A stretch of 64,000 bases of DNA from JAWWPY01 sp963822825. GTDB lineage: Bacteria > Actinomycetota > Actinomycetes > Streptosporangiales > Streptosporangiaceae. Positions 30,066 to 40,365 of this stretch are shown here, in pieces. A model generated the notes under the pieces. That model saw only the letters and a program-made list of their open reading frames with translations. It did no database searches and was not told the origin of the DNA. The translations under genes were made by a program, and so were the position numbers. Every line of letters begins with the position of its first letter. The first letter of the stretch is position 1. The stretch is taken from the NCBI GenBank assembly GCA_963822825.1, contig CAWGIW010000002.1, forward strand, positions 62,001 through 126,000, read 5' to 3'.

Positions 30066-32572
30066 GGCTGGCCGCCCAGGCCAATGAGCCGGATTACGTC
30101 GCCGGTCGGGCGGACATCGCCGTGGCGGCGGCGGATCACGTCGGCGATCAGCCCGGTCCAGCCGGTCTGGTGCGCGGCGCCGATCGCGGCACCGTTGTCG
30201 CCGTGGAAGTACTCGCTGAAGATGAGGTTGTCCCGCCAGGCCGGATCGTTTTGCAGCAGCTCGGTCCCGCCGAAGCAGGGCCGACGGCCGTCCGGGCCGC
30301 GGGTGAAGATCGAGATGAGCCGGTCGGACAGGTCGCGGCCGACCACATCGAGGGTGAGCCGCCGGCCCGATCCGGTCGGGTATTCGATCGTCAGGTCGTC
30401 GCCGAAGAACCGGTGGTAGCGCTCCAGTGCGCTGATGACCAGGTAGTTCAGCGGGAACCAGACCGGGCCGCGCCAGTTGGAGTTTCCGCCGAACATGGCC
30501 GTGGTGGACTCGGCCGGCTCGTAGTCGACGCTGGACCGGATGCCTTCGATCTCGAACTCGTACGGATAGTCACGATGCCAGGCCGACAGGGCGCGCAGGC
30601 CATGCGGGGACAGGAACTCGCCCCCGTTGAACAGCCAGCCGAGCAGCCGCTCCAGCCGGGCCGGGCCGGCCAGGCTCAGCAGCAGCCGCTGGCGGCCCGG
30701 CTCCCCACGAAGCAGGCCGAGTTCGTGCAGCTTGGCCGGGTCGTCGAGGCCTTCGCGGCCCAGGAGGCCCGCGAACTGCTTGCCCACGACGAGTGCGCGT
30801 TCCAGATCCTTTTCCTCGATAACCGCGGCGGCGAGGGCCGGGATGATGCCCACCATCGACCGGGCCTTCACGGGCACTTGTTCCCCGGACGGCGTCACGA
30901 GCCGGTCGTAGTACAGGCCGTCGGCCTCGTCCCACAGCCCCTGGCTTTCCAGCGCCCGGCGGATGGCGGCGAAATGCTCGAGGAACTTCAGCACCAGGTC
31001 CGTCGCCGGCCGCTGCCCGGACCGGTTCAGGACGGCGGCGATTGCTCCCATCGCGATCGCGTAGAACCCCATCCAGCCGGTGGCGTCGGACTGTTCCAGG
31101 GTGCCGCCGACCGGCAGGTGCGAGCGGTCGATCGGGCCGATGTTGTCCAGCCCGAGGAAACCGCCCTCGAAGACGTTGTTGCCGCTCTTGTCCTCCAGGT
31201 TGACCCACCAGGTGAAGTTGACCGGGGGGGGCCAGCGCGACGCAGTGAAACGCGAGATCCCAGGCGGCGAACCAGGGGTATTCCCACTTGTCGGGCATCG
31301 ACATGATGTCGAAGGCTTGAAGTTGCGCCACCGGGAGTTGCGCCCGGTCAGCCGCTCCGGCGGTGGCGTCGGCTGCCCCGGGTCGCCGTCCAGCCACCGG
31401 GCCACGTCGTAGTAGTACAGCTGCTTGCTCCACAGCATCCCGGCGAACGCCTGGCGCATCACCATCGCCTCATCCGCGTCCGCCGTCGCCGGGGTCAGCT
31501 CCGCGTAGAACTCGTCCGCTTCGGCCTTTCTTTCCGCAACGACCCGCTGGAAGTCACGGCCGAGCCGCACCTTCGGGGCCTTACCAGGCGAGCGCGGGCG
31601 CAGCCGCAGCCGCAACTCGGCCGTTTCGCCCGGCGCCGCCGTCACCTGGTACCAGAAGGCACACTTGGTCCCCGTGCGCTCGGGATTGACGGTCGGCGCG
31701 CCGCTGATCACATGATCGTTGATGCCGTCCTTCGGGTACGGCGTGACCGGCTCCGCGCCGAACAGGCGCTCCACATTCGTCTCGTTCTCGCAGAACAGCA
31801 GGCTGGGAGCGGTGCCGTCCGGCCCCGGCCCGGCCAGCAGTTCCAGCGGGCCGAGGAACGGATGCTCGATCGCCGCCGCCGAACCGGCCGCCGCCTTCAT
31901 GGCCGGCCGGGGCGCGCCCTCATCCCAGGACCAGGTGTTGCGGAACCAGGCGGTCGGCAGCACGTGCAGCGTCGCGGGCTCCGGGCCCGCGTTGGTCACC
32001 GTGATCTCCATCAGCAGGTCATCCGCGCTCGCCTTGGCGTAGTGCACCTCGGTGATCCAGTACCGGCCGGAATCGAATATGCCCGTGTCGATCAGCTCAT
32101 ACTCCGGCTCGAACCGGTTCCGCGATCCGTTGACGCTGAGCAGGTCGTCATAGGGGAAGGCGGCCTGCGGATAGTGATACCGCCACCGGTTCCAGGCGTG
32201 GCTGGGCAGCGCGTCCAGATACCACCAGTACTCCTTGACATCCTCGCCATGGTTGCCCTGCGCGCCGGTCAGGCCGAACGCCCGCTCCTTCAGGATCGGG
32301 TCCTTCCCGTTCCACAACGCCAGCCCCAGGCACAGCCGCTGCTCCACGTCGCAGAACCCGGCCAGGCCATCCTCACCCCAGCGGTAGGCCCGCGACCGGG
32401 CATGATCATGCGGCAGGTAATCCCACGCCTCACCGTTCGCGCTATAGTCCTCGCGGACCGTCCCCCACTGGCGCTCGCTGACGTACGGCCCCCACCCGTA
32501 CCACTCCCCCGCCTGGCGCAGCCCATCCTCCAGCCGCCCGAAGCCGGCCACCCGCTCCTGCTCAGCACCCAC
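30062..32572 (-). CDS. GH63/MGH1-like glucosidase, two compensating frameshifts
   Basis: Large protein of about 836 residues of the MGH1-like/GH63 group that hydrolyses glucosides. Visible are QWGTVREDYSANGEAWDYLPHDHARSRAYRW, TWSWDEG, WVNLEDKSGNNVFEGGFLGLDNIG, and NWRGPVWFPLNYLVI near the C-terminus. Between about 31230 and 31330 the correct sequence (AFDIMSMPDKWEYPWFAAWD) is in another frame; the first break sits at a run of eight G. GTG 32572 has GGAGGGA 7 nt upstream. First gene of a two-gene unit with glgX. Palindrome site 10 is 137 nt upstream. Confidence 0.85.
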
Positions 32573-32701
32573 TGCCGTCCCTCCGCCTCGATGCGCGACA
32601 ACGTCCGTCGATTGGGCCGCCTCGTGATTCGGCGCCGGCCGCGGCGCGCGCTTCACGGTCAGCGCCCCTGCCTTTCTATAGGCCCGGGGAGGCCATCTCA
32701 T

Positions 32702-32716
32702 CACCTTGGACGGGTG
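32702..32716. promoter_or_regulatory. Island palindrome, site 10 (shared by divergent units)
   Basis: TCACCTTGGACGGGTGA: CACCT-N5-GGGTG, one mismatch. On the plus strand CACATT starts 31 nt from the centre, ahead of the antiporter gene. On the minus strand TATAGA (32680-32675) starts 29 nt away, ahead of the glucosidase-glgX unit. One site may serve both. Confidence 0.62.
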
Positions 32717-32824
32717 ATGATTCCCGCGGACCCCGCCGTCACATTTAAGGAGCGCAGATCGCTAGATCAATGTACATAAACGGTTGGTGAACTAATAACC
32801 GACTCCGCGTTATGAAAGACCGAC

Positions 32825-34584
32825 GTGACGACCAACCAGATTTTCATAGGCATCGGCCTGATTCTCGTGCTGGCGGTTGGCTCACAGGTGCTGGCCAGCC
32901 GGCTGCGCATTCCCGCGCTCATCGTCTTGCTGCCGGTTGGTTTCACCGCGGGCGCGCTGACCATGGACGTCAACCCTGAGCGATTGCTGGGGGCCGCCTT
33001 TGAGCCCCTGGTGTCCTTGTCCGTGGCGGTGATCCTCTATGACGCCGGCCTGGGCCTCGATCTGCGCAAGCTCAAGGGGCACACGCGGCGGGTCGTGGTC
33101 CGGCTGATCGCCGGTGGTGTCCTGATCACCTGGGCGTTCGGGGCGGTCCTGGCGGCACCGCTGCTCGGCATGTCACGAGGGGCAGCCGTGATGCTCGGGG
33201 TCATCCTCGTGGTCTCGGGACCGACCGTCGTGGGCCCGCTGCTCGGCTTTGTCCGGCCGACGGAGCGGCTGCAGCGCGTCCTCGTCTGGGAGGGGTCACT
33301 GATCGACCCGGTCGGCGGCATTCTCGGCGCGCTGGTGTTTCATGGCGTCGTCGCGAGCACCCACCAGGGCCTGGGCCGTCAGGTCGGGCAGTTCGTGGTG
33401 AGCGTCGGGGTCGGCGTGGCCGGCGGCGCGGTCGGCATCGCCCTGCTCTGGCTGCTGCTCCGCAAGCTCCGGCTCGGCGAGGTGCTCGGCACCACCGCGC
33501 AGCTGGCCTCGGTGATCGCCGTGGCCGCCGCCTGCGACGTTGCCCGCGCCGACACCGGGCTGATCGCCGCGATTCTCATGGGGCTGGCGCTCGCGAATCA
33601 GCGGGGTTTCGACGTCGCCGCCCGGCGGCCGTTCTTCGAGATACTGGTCCAGCTGATCCTCGGTATCCTGTTCATCTCCATCTCGGCCACGGTGACCCCG
33701 CACTCGCTCCGGCACGTTCTGCTGCCTGCTCTCGGCCTGACCGCTGTGCTCGTTATCGCCGCCCGACCTCTCGCGGCGTTCGCGTCCACGCTCAGAACGG
33801 ACCTGTCACGAGGCGAGCGGGCCTTCATCGGCTGGATGGCCCCGCGCGGCATCGTCGCCGCCGCCACCGCCTCGACATTCGGCGCGGGCCTGGTCGCCAA
33901 AGGGATCGGCGGCGCATCAAAGATCCTGCCGGCCACGTTTGTCGTGATCGTGGCCACGGTGACCTTGTACGGCGTGACCGCCGCCCCGGTGGCCAGGAGA
34001 CTGGGCGTCACCCGCCCGGCCCGCACCAGGCCGCTCCTGGTGGGCGGCGATCCATGGGTGGTCGACCTCGGCCGGGCGCTGCAGTCCGCGGGTCTCGAGG
34101 TGCTGATGTGGGCGGGTCTTGAGCAGCAGCGGGAGCGGATCAGGCAGGCCGGGCTCGAGCTGGCACCGGGTGAGCTGCTCGCGGCGGCGGCAGGCCGCAG
34201 CGCGCGGCTCGAAGGGATCACGGCGGTGCTCCTGCTGACGCATGAGGACGATTTCAACGCGCTCGCCTCGGCCGTGTTGCAGGGCAACGTTAACGGCCGC
34301 GTCTACCGGCTGGCGCCACCGCTGCGCAGCCAGGGCGTGGTCGCTCCCTACACCGGCGGTGAGATCCTGTTCGGCGCGGGGATGACCAGGTCCGCGGTGA
34401 ACCGGCGATATCAGGATGGGGCGCGGATCGTGGTGCGGCCCGCTGACGGCGAGCCGCCCGCCGGGCAGGACATCCTGTTCCTCCTGCGGGCGGACGGCCG
34501 GCTCGCCGCCGTCACCGAGGCCGGCCCGCCGGCGCCGCAGGCGGCGACACGATCGTGTCACTGGGTCAGGCGCCCCGGCCATGA
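32825..34584 (+). CDS. CPA1-type cation/proton antiporter with cytoplasmic regulatory domain
   Basis: About 12 TM helices (GLILVLAVGSQVLASRLRIPALIVLLPVGF at the start; SGPTVVGPLLGFVRP and WEGSLIDPVGGILGALVFH in the core; ERAFIGWMAPRGIVAAATAS late). A soluble C-terminal domain from about residue 400 is TrkA-N-like (RPLLVGGDPWVVDLGRAL) with a TrkA-C-like end (GQDILFLLRADGRLAAVTEAG). A frame change near 34535 restores GDTIVSLGQAPRP and a stop at 34582-34584, overlapping the next ATG. GTG 32825 is the start. It probably exports Na+ or K+ under nucleotide control. Confidence 0.87.
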
Positions 34585-35540
34585 CTCTTCACGTGCGCGT
34601 GATCACCCCGCCCGACGTGACTGAGCTCCTCGTCGATGTGCTCGCCGCCGACTCCGGTGTCTCCAACGTGGTGGTGCTGACTGGATCGGCGCGGCGGCCA
34701 GCCGGCGATGCGGTGCACTTCGACGTGCTGACCCGCTCGGCCAACTCCGTGCTCGGGCAGCTACGGGCCCTCCAGGGCGACCGCCACTCCATCGTCATCG
34801 AGAACGTGGATGCGCACATCGGCGAAGGCGCAGAACCGGCCGCCACGCCAGGCCTTGTACAAAAGGACATCGCTCCCATATGGGATGTCGTGGAAGCCAA
34901 GATCCGGTCAGATGCCGTCTACGCTCCCAGCTTCTTTATCCTGCTGGCTATCGCCGGGCTGATTGGCGCGGTCGGCATCTTGACTAATTCGCAGATACTC
35001 ATCGTCGGTGCCATGGTCGTCGGGCCCGAATATAACGCCATCATGGGCATCGCCCTGGGCATCGACAAGCGCGACCGGCCCGCGATACTCCGGGGCAGCG
35101 TCGCCCTTCTCGCCGGGTTCTCGGCGGCGATCATCGTGACGTTGGTCTTCAGCCTGGCCATCCGCTGGTCGGGGCGCACCCCTCAAGCGTTCTCCGCGGG
35201 CCTGCGGCCGGTCTCCAGTCTGATCGACAAGCCGAACCTGTTCTCTCTCGTTGTCGCTGTCCTGGCCGGAATCGTCGGCGTGGTCTCGCTGACGGAATCG
35301 CGGGCCAGCACCCTCATCGGCGTTTTCATCTCCGTCACGACCATTCCGGCGGCGGCCGACATAGCCCTGTTGACCGCGTACGCCAGCTGGACCGAGGCCT
35401 GGGGCTCAGCGCTGCAGTTGCTGCTGAACGTCGTGGTGCTCATCACGATGGGCGCGCTGGTCCTGCGCCTCCAGCGGATCATCTGGCGATCCCGCGGTCA
35501 GGGACCCCGCAGCGATAGCGGCCCCCGCATCTGGCGGTAG
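34581..35540 (+). CDS. DUF389 family membrane protein
   Basis: DUF389 protein of 319 residues: a soluble N-terminal ferredoxin-like part (MTLHVRVITPPDVTELLVDVL) and a membrane domain with the hallmark LTNSQILIVGAMVVGPEYNAIMGIALGI, then five more helices. Function unknown. The ATG overlaps the antiporter stop (ATGA), implying coupled translation. The last 43 nt overlap the convergent cydC gene. Confidence 0.9.
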   Translation: MTLHVRVITPPDVTELLVDVLAADSGVSNVVVLTGSARRPAGDAVHFDVLTRSANSVLGQLRALQGDRHSIVIENVDAHIGEGAEPAATPGLVQKDIAPIWDVVEAKIRSDAVYAPSFFILLAIAGLIGAVGILTNSQILIVGAMVVGPEYNAIMGIALGIDKRDRPAILRGSVALLAGFSAAIIVTLVFSLAIRWSGRTPQAFSAGLRPVSSLIDKPNLFSLVVAVLAGIVGVVSLTESRASTLIGVFISVTTIPAAADIALLTAYASWTEAWGSALQLLLNVVVLITMGALVLRLQRIIWRSRGQGPRSDSGPRIWR

Positions 35541-37243
35541 GGGCCATCGGCCCGCAGGAGCTGCTCGTGGGTGCCCCGCTGGGCGACCTGGCCGTGGTCG
35601 AGGACGACGATCTCGTCAACCTGATCTAGCCCCTCCAGCTCGTGGGTGATGAGCAGGGTGGCGCGGCCCCTGGTGGCGGCCAGCAGATCGGCGGTGAGCG
35701 CGCAGCGGGCTTCGGGATCGAGGTGGGCGGTCGGCTCGTCGAGGATCAGCACGGCCGGGTTGGCCAGCAGGGCCCGGGCCAGGGCGAGCCGCTGCCGTTC
35801 GCCGCCGGAGATGGCCGCGCCGTGCGCGCCAACCCGGGTGTCCCAGCCCTGCGGCAGCGACTCGATCCAGGGCCGCAGCCGGGCGCGGGTGGCCGCGGTG
35901 GCCAGCTCATGGTTGGTCGCGCCCGGCCGGGCCAGGCGGAGGTTGTCGCGGATGGTGGCATCGAAGATGTGCGGATCCTGGGGGCAGCCGCCGATCACCG
36001 CGCGCACATCATCGGCGGCGAAACCGGTGATGTCGGCGCCGTTGAGGGTAACCGTGCCACCGACCGGGTCGCAGAAGCGCAGCAGCACGGCGGCCACGGT
36101 TGACTTGCCTGCCCCGCTCGGGCCGATCAGCGCTACCCTCCGCCCGGGCCGCAGGTCCAGGTCGAGCCCGTCGAGGGCGAGCGGTGCGCCCGGCTCATAC
36201 CGGACCTGCACGCCCCGGAGCCGCACGTGCACTGGCCCCGCTGGCAGCGGCCGGGGTGCCACCGGCTCGCCCACGGGATCCGGCGCGTCGAGGACCGCGC
36301 AAATGCGGCCGGCCGAGGCGCGGGCGGCACTGAGCTGGAGGGCGGCCGCCGGCATGGCGGTGACCGCTTCGAAGGCGGCCAGCGCGGTGAGGGTCACGAC
36401 CGCCAGCGGCACGCGGGTCAGGGTGCCGCCCGACACGCCCGCCACGCCGAGGACCAGAACCCCCCACACGGTGAGGCCGGAAATGGCCATGATCAGCCCG
36501 GTCCCCAGGCCGGCCGCGGTCGCAGAGCGCTTGGCCAGCGCCGTCAGCTGCCCGTCCGCGGCCGCCGCGGCGGCCAGCGCGGCGTCCTGCCCGCCGAACG
36601 CGTGCAGGTCGGCGGCCCCCGACAGCAGGTCAGTTACCGTCGCGGCCAGTTCGCCGCGAGCCGGGGCGCTCCCCCTGGCCGCCCGGCGGGAGACCACGAC
36701 GGCCATCTGCGGCAGCGCGACCCCGGCCACCAGAAGACCCAGGGCCAGCACCGCGCCCGCCGGGGCGAGAATCAGCAGGCACACGGTCACCGCGCCCGCG
36801 CCGACCAGGATCGCGGCCAAGGGCGGACCGATGCCGCGGATGAAGAGGTCCTGGGTGGCGTCTACGTCGCTGATCAGCCGGGCCAGCAGATCCCCGGAGC
36901 GGAAAGCGGCCAGCCCGGCCGGCGCCAGCCGTTCCAGGCGCTGGTAGATCGCCACCCGGATGTCAGCGAGAACCCGGAACGCGACATCGTGCGACGCCAG
37001 GCGCTCGACGTACCGGGATACCCCCCGCCCGACGCTGAGCGCCCGGACCGCCACCACGGCCACCGAGATCGCGATGATGTTCGGGTGCTCGGAGGCGCGG
37101 GCGAGCAGGAACCCCGACACGGCCAGCAATCCCACGCCGCAGCCGGTGGCCGCCGCGCCCGCCACGACGGAGAGCAGCAGCCGGCCGCGCAGCGGCCGGG
37201 CCAGGCGCAGCAGGCGCCGCAGCGGCCGGGCATCCGTGGTCAT
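35498..37243 (-). CDS. cydC: Thiol reductant ABC exporter, CydC subunit
   Basis: Half-transporter of 581 residues. An N-terminal six-helix membrane domain (GVGLLAVSGFLLARASEHPNI; GRGVSRYVERLASHDVAFRVLADIR) is followed by an ATPase with Walker A GPSGAGKST, signature ISGGERQRLALARA and Walker B VLILDEPTAHLDPE. CydDC exports cysteine/glutathione and is required for cytochrome bd assembly. The ATG overlaps the cydD stop by 4 nt. Intact. The cydAB genes lie 11 kb away in the same island. Confidence 0.92.
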   Translation of the reverse strand: MTTDARPLRRLLRLARPLRGRLLLSVVAGAAATGCGVGLLAVSGFLLARASEHPNIIAISVAVVAVRALSVGRGVSRYVERLASHDVAFRVLADIRVAIYQRLERLAPAGLAAFRSGDLLARLISDVDATQDLFIRGIGPPLAAILVGAGAVTVCLLILAPAGAVLALGLLVAGVALPQMAVVVSRRAARGSAPARGELAATVTDLLSGAADLHAFGGQDAALAAAAAADGQLTALAKRSATAAGLGTGLIMAISGLTVWGVLVLGVAGVSGGTLTRVPLAVVTLTALAAFEAVTAMPAAALQLSAARASAGRICAVLDAPDPVGEPVAPRPLPAGPVHVRLRGVQVRYEPGAPLALDGLDLDLRPGRRVALIGPSGAGKSTVAAVLLRFCDPVGGTVTLNGADITGFAADDVRAVIGGCPQDPHIFDATIRDNLRLARPGATNHELATAATRARLRPWIESLPQGWDTRVGAHGAAISGGERQRLALARALLANPAVLILDEPTAHLDPEARCALTADLLAATRGRATLLITHELEGLDQVDEIVVLDHGQVAQRGTHEQLLRADGPYRQMRGPLSLRGP

Positions 37244-38928
37244 CGGATCGCCCCGGCTCGCGAAAGCAGCTTTCCGTGCTCAAGGCGGACGACGCGGCCA
37301 GCCGGAATTCCCCGGCCGTGGGTGACCAGGATGACGGTGCGGTCGGCCAGCACACCATCGAGGGCGGCCCCGATCTGGCCCGCGCCGGCCGGATCCAGGT
37401 GGGCGGCGGGCTCGTCCAGGAGCAGCAGCGGCGCGTTGCGCAGGAACGCGCGGGCCAGCGCGATCCGCTGCCGCTGGCCTGCTGACAGCCGCCGGCCGCG
37501 CTCGCCCAGGGGCGCGTGATAGCCACCCGGCAGGGCCTCGATGAACTCCGCGGCCCCGGCCAGCCGGGCGGCCCGCCGGATGGCGTCCGGGGTCGCGCCG
37601 GGGTGGCCCAGGGCAATGTTGTCCGCGGCACTGCCCGCGAAAAGGTAGGGCTGCTGCGGAACCCAGGCGATCGAGGCGCGCCAGCGGTCGGCCGGGATCG
37701 CGGCCAGATCGCCGTCGCCCACCCGGATCGTCCCGGCGGCCGGCTGGATGAACCGCAGGAGGAGCGCGAGAAGGGTGCTTTTCCCGGCGCCGCTCGGCCC
37801 GGTCACCGCGATCCGCTCCCCGGGCCGGATCGTCAGGTCCACTCCCGCCAGAGCCGGGTGGGGCCGGCCGGGGAACGCGACGGTGACCCCGTCCAGCCTG
37901 ATCTCCTCGGCCCGCAGGTCCACGCGGGCCCGGCGGCGGCCCGCGCCCGCGGGCACCGCGGGCCGCCCTTCCGGCGGTGGAGTGTCCAGGATTTCCAGGA
38001 CGCGCCCAGCCGCGGCGGCGCCCTCCATGCTCGCGTGGAACTGCGCTCCGACCGCGCGCAGCGGCAGGTATGCCTCCGGGGTCAGCAGCAGGACCAGCAG
38101 CGCGGTCTCATACCCCAGGTGGCCCGCCAGCAGCCGCAGCCCCACCTCGACCGCGACCAGCGCGGTGGACAGCGCAGCGGCCAGCTCGAGCACCAGGGCG
38201 GACAGGAACGCCACCCGGAGCGCGGACATGGTGGCGGCCCGGTACGCGCCGGTGACGTTCCCGATCACTTCGGCCTGGGCCTTCGCGCGGCCGAACACCT
38301 TCAGGGTGGGCAGGCCCTCGACCACGTCAAGGAAATGACCGGCCAGGATGGCCAGCAGCCGCCACTGCCGCCGCGTGCGGGCCTTCGTGTGCCAGCCCAC
38401 CAGCACCGCGAACACCGGGATGAGGGGCAGCGTCACGCCGATGATCACCGCGGAGATCCAGTCCGCGGCCGCCACCCGCGCCAGCACCGCGGCAGGCACG
38501 GCGACCGCCAGCACCAGCTGCGGAAGATAACGCGCGAAATAGGAATCCAGCCCGTCCAGGCCCCGGGTCTGCAACGTGGCGATCTCCCCGGCCCGCTGAT
38601 CGCTCAGCCACGCCGGGCCGAGCCCGAGCGCGCGGGCCGCGAGCGCCCGCCGCAGCTGCGACTTCACCGTTGCGGCCGCCCGCAGCGCCGCCACCTCCCC
38701 GCCGTACGTGGCCGCCGCGCGCGCCGCCACCACGGCCAGCAACGCCAGCAAGGTGTCCCACAGGGCGGCCCGCCCGGTGCCGCGGCCAGCAGCGGCGAGC
38801 GCGTGGGCCAGCAGTCCGGCCTGCGCCAGTATCAGCGCCGCCCCCACGAGCCCGAGGCCGATGGTGAAGACCAGGTAGCCCCGGGCGGCCCGGGCGTGAC
38901 GCAGCAGGCGCGGATCGACCGGCCTCAC
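37240..38928 (-). CDS. cydD: Thiol reductant ABC exporter, CydD subunit
   Basis: Partner half-transporter of about 562 residues. The membrane domain contains RALAARALGLGPAWLSDQRAGE and SYFARYLPQLVLAVAVP; ATPase Walker A GPSGAGKST, signature LSAGQRQRIALARA (LSAGQ instead of LSGGQ) and LLLLDEPAAHLDPA. GTG 38928 chosen (RPVDPRLLRHARAARGYL) with GGGAG just upstream. It begins 19 nt after the MIP channel gene, so it belongs to the same transcript driven from palindrome site 11. Confidence 0.92.
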   Translation of the reverse strand: MRPVDPRLLRHARAARGYLVFTIGLGLVGAALILAQAGLLAHALAAAGRGTGRAALWDTLLALLAVVAARAAATYGGEVAALRAAATVKSQLRRALAARALGLGPAWLSDQRAGEIATLQTRGLDGLDSYFARYLPQLVLAVAVPAAVLARVAAADWISAVIIGVTLPLIPVFAVLVGWHTKARTRRQWRLLAILAGHFLDVVEGLPTLKVFGRAKAQAEVIGNVTGAYRAATMSALRVAFLSALVLELAAALSTALVAVEVGLRLLAGHLGYETALLVLLLTPEAYLPLRAVGAQFHASMEGAAAAGRVLEILDTPPPEGRPAVPAGAGRRRARVDLRAEEIRLDGVTVAFPGRPHPALAGVDLTIRPGERIAVTGPSGAGKSTLLALLLRFIQPAAGTIRVGDGDLAAIPADRWRASIAWVPQQPYLFAGSAADNIALGHPGATPDAIRRAARLAGAAEFIEALPGGYHAPLGERGRRLSAGQRQRIALARAFLRNAPLLLLDEPAAHLDPAGAGQIGAALDGVLADRTVILVTHGRGIPAGRVVRLEHGKLLSRAGAIR

Positions 38929-38947
38929 GGCGCTCCCGCCCCCCGGG

Positions 38948-39748
38948 TCACAGCGGCAGGCCACCGCCTTCGGCGGCCTCCGTCTCCTTCTCGACCGGGA
39001 GTCCCCGGACCAGAATGATGATCACTACCGCGATCGCGGCACCGATGAGGTCGCCGAAGACGTAGACCCACCAGCCCGTGAAGTTGGCACCCACGATGTC
39101 AGGCCCGAGCGTGCGCGCCGGATTCATGGACGAGCCGCTGATCGGGCTGGCGAACAGCCCGAGCAGCGCCACCGTCGAGCCGACCGCGATGGCCGCGTTG
39201 TGGCCGATGCTCCGGTGTCCTGTCGCCGTGTGCAGAATGACGCTCACGAGAATCGTCGTCAGGACGATCTCCATGACGAACGCCCGCCACTGCCCGCCGT
39301 GCGTGGCGATGGGGTAGTTCCCGCCCGCGCTGACATCACCGAAAACGATCTGCAGGAACAGGGCACCGCAGATGGCCCCGGCGAACTGCGCTACCAGGTA
39401 AGGGATGACCCAGGCCCGAGGAAACACCCCGCGGCCAGTGAAGGCGAAGGTGACCGCCGGATTGATGTGCAATCCGGACAGCGGGCCCCAGGCGTAGATC
39501 AGCGCCATCACCAGGGCGCCGGGCGCGATCACCGCGGCGGCCCGGGTGATCGGGCTGCCCCCGGCGTAATGATTGATCACGCCAGCGCCGGCGGCCACGG
39601 TCACGAGCATGAACGTCCCGAGGAACTCGATGATCACCCGGACCCACAGGGGCCGCGACTTGAGCGTGTCCTCTTCAAACCGGATGAGGTAACGGCGCGC
39701 CGCCGCAGCGGCGTACTGCTCCTCGCGGCCCCCTTCGGCTTCAGCCAT
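38948..39748 (-). CDS. MIP-family channel (aquaporin/glycerol facilitator-like)
   Basis: Six-helix MIP channel with both half-helix motifs: LHINPAVTFAF and SSMNPARTLGPDIV. A polar N-terminus of about 35 residues precedes the first helix. The aromatic/Arg filter residue follows the second NPA (NPAR), typical of water or small neutral solute channels. ATG 39748 follows GGGAAG. The gene lies between a SHOCT protein and cydD in one tight run, an unusual partnership; a role in peroxide or small-solute flux would fit but is inference. Confidence 0.88.
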   Translation of the reverse strand: MAEAEGGREEQYAAAAARRYLIRFEEDTLKSRPLWVRVIIEFLGTFMLVTVAAGAGVINHYAGGSPITRAAAVIAPGALVMALIYAWGPLSGLHINPAVTFAFTGRGVFPRAWVIPYLVAQFAGAICGALFLQIVFGDVSAGGNYPIATHGGQWRAFVMEIVLTTILVSVILHTATGHRSIGHNAAIAVGSTVALLGLFASPISGSSMNPARTLGPDIVGANFTGWWVYVFGDLIGAAIAVVIIILVRGLPVEKETEAAEGGGLPL

Positions 39749-39762
39749 GCTCACTTCCCGCC

Positions 39763-40173
39763 TCAGGCAGCGAGCACCTTGGCCTTCTCGCGCTCGAACT
39801 CCTCAGGAGAAATAACTCCGCGGTCACGGAGGTCAGCCAGCTTCGCCAGCTGGTCCGCGGTAGTCGCTGGTGCGCTCGCCACGGCCTCCTGGGTGTAGCT
39901 GCGATAGGCCTCGTCCTGGCGCTGAACCTGCTGTGCCGCCCGGTCGTGCATGCTGCCACCGCGAGCGATCAGGTAGACCAGCACGCCGATCAGCGGGATG
40001 AACAGCACGAACAGGAACCAGAGGGCCTTGGCCCAGCCGGACAGATCGTGGCTGCGGAAGATGTCGATGAACACCATGATCAGGATCCAGATCCAGATGA
40101 TCCACAGGAAGAACTCGAACATCGTCCAGAAGAGGTTCAAGAGCGGATAAGACGACGCAGCGGCCAGATACAT
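39763..40173 (-). CDS. PLDc_N/SHOCT domain membrane protein
   Basis: Protein of 136 residues. Two N-terminal TM helices (LFWTMFEFFLWIIWIWILIMVFIDIF and LWFLFVLFIPLIGVLVYLIARGG) form a PLDc_N-type hairpin. A linker leads to a C-terminal SHOCT motif (DQLAKLADLRDRGVISPEEFEREKAKVLA). Function unknown. ATG 40173 has a strong GAAGGAGA. First gene of the operon SHOCT-MIP-cydD-cydC. Confidence 0.88.
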   Translation of the reverse strand: MYLAAASSYPLLNLFWTMFEFFLWIIWIWILIMVFIDIFRSHDLSGWAKALWFLFVLFIPLIGVLVYLIARGGSMHDRAAQQVQRQDEAYRSYTQEAVASAPATTADQLAKLADLRDRGVISPEEFEREKAKVLAA

Positions 40174-40267
40174 TCGTTCTCCTTCGCGCCAGGTCGGTCG
40201 CCCGGCACCTGGCTGTGATGCCGTGATCGGGCAGGCTCAGCCTGGCCACGCAGCCGATCATCGGCAT

Positions 40268-40282
40268 CACCCATCACGGGTG
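40268..40282. promoter_or_regulatory. Island palindrome, site 11 (SHOCT-MIP-cydDC promoter)
   Basis: TCACCCATCACGGGTGA (40267-40283): exact consensus with both outer bases. On the minus strand CAGGCT (40244-40239) starts 31 nt from the centre. On the plus side TATCCT (40298-40303) is nearer, 23 nt away, so control of the cupin-ABC gene is less sure. Confidence 0.72.
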
Positions 40283-40365
40283 AGACATCCCCTTGACTAT
40301 CCTGGTCGCGGTGGTGGCCGCCCGGACGACGGTGCCGCGAGATGTCACCTAACCAGGAGGCGGCC

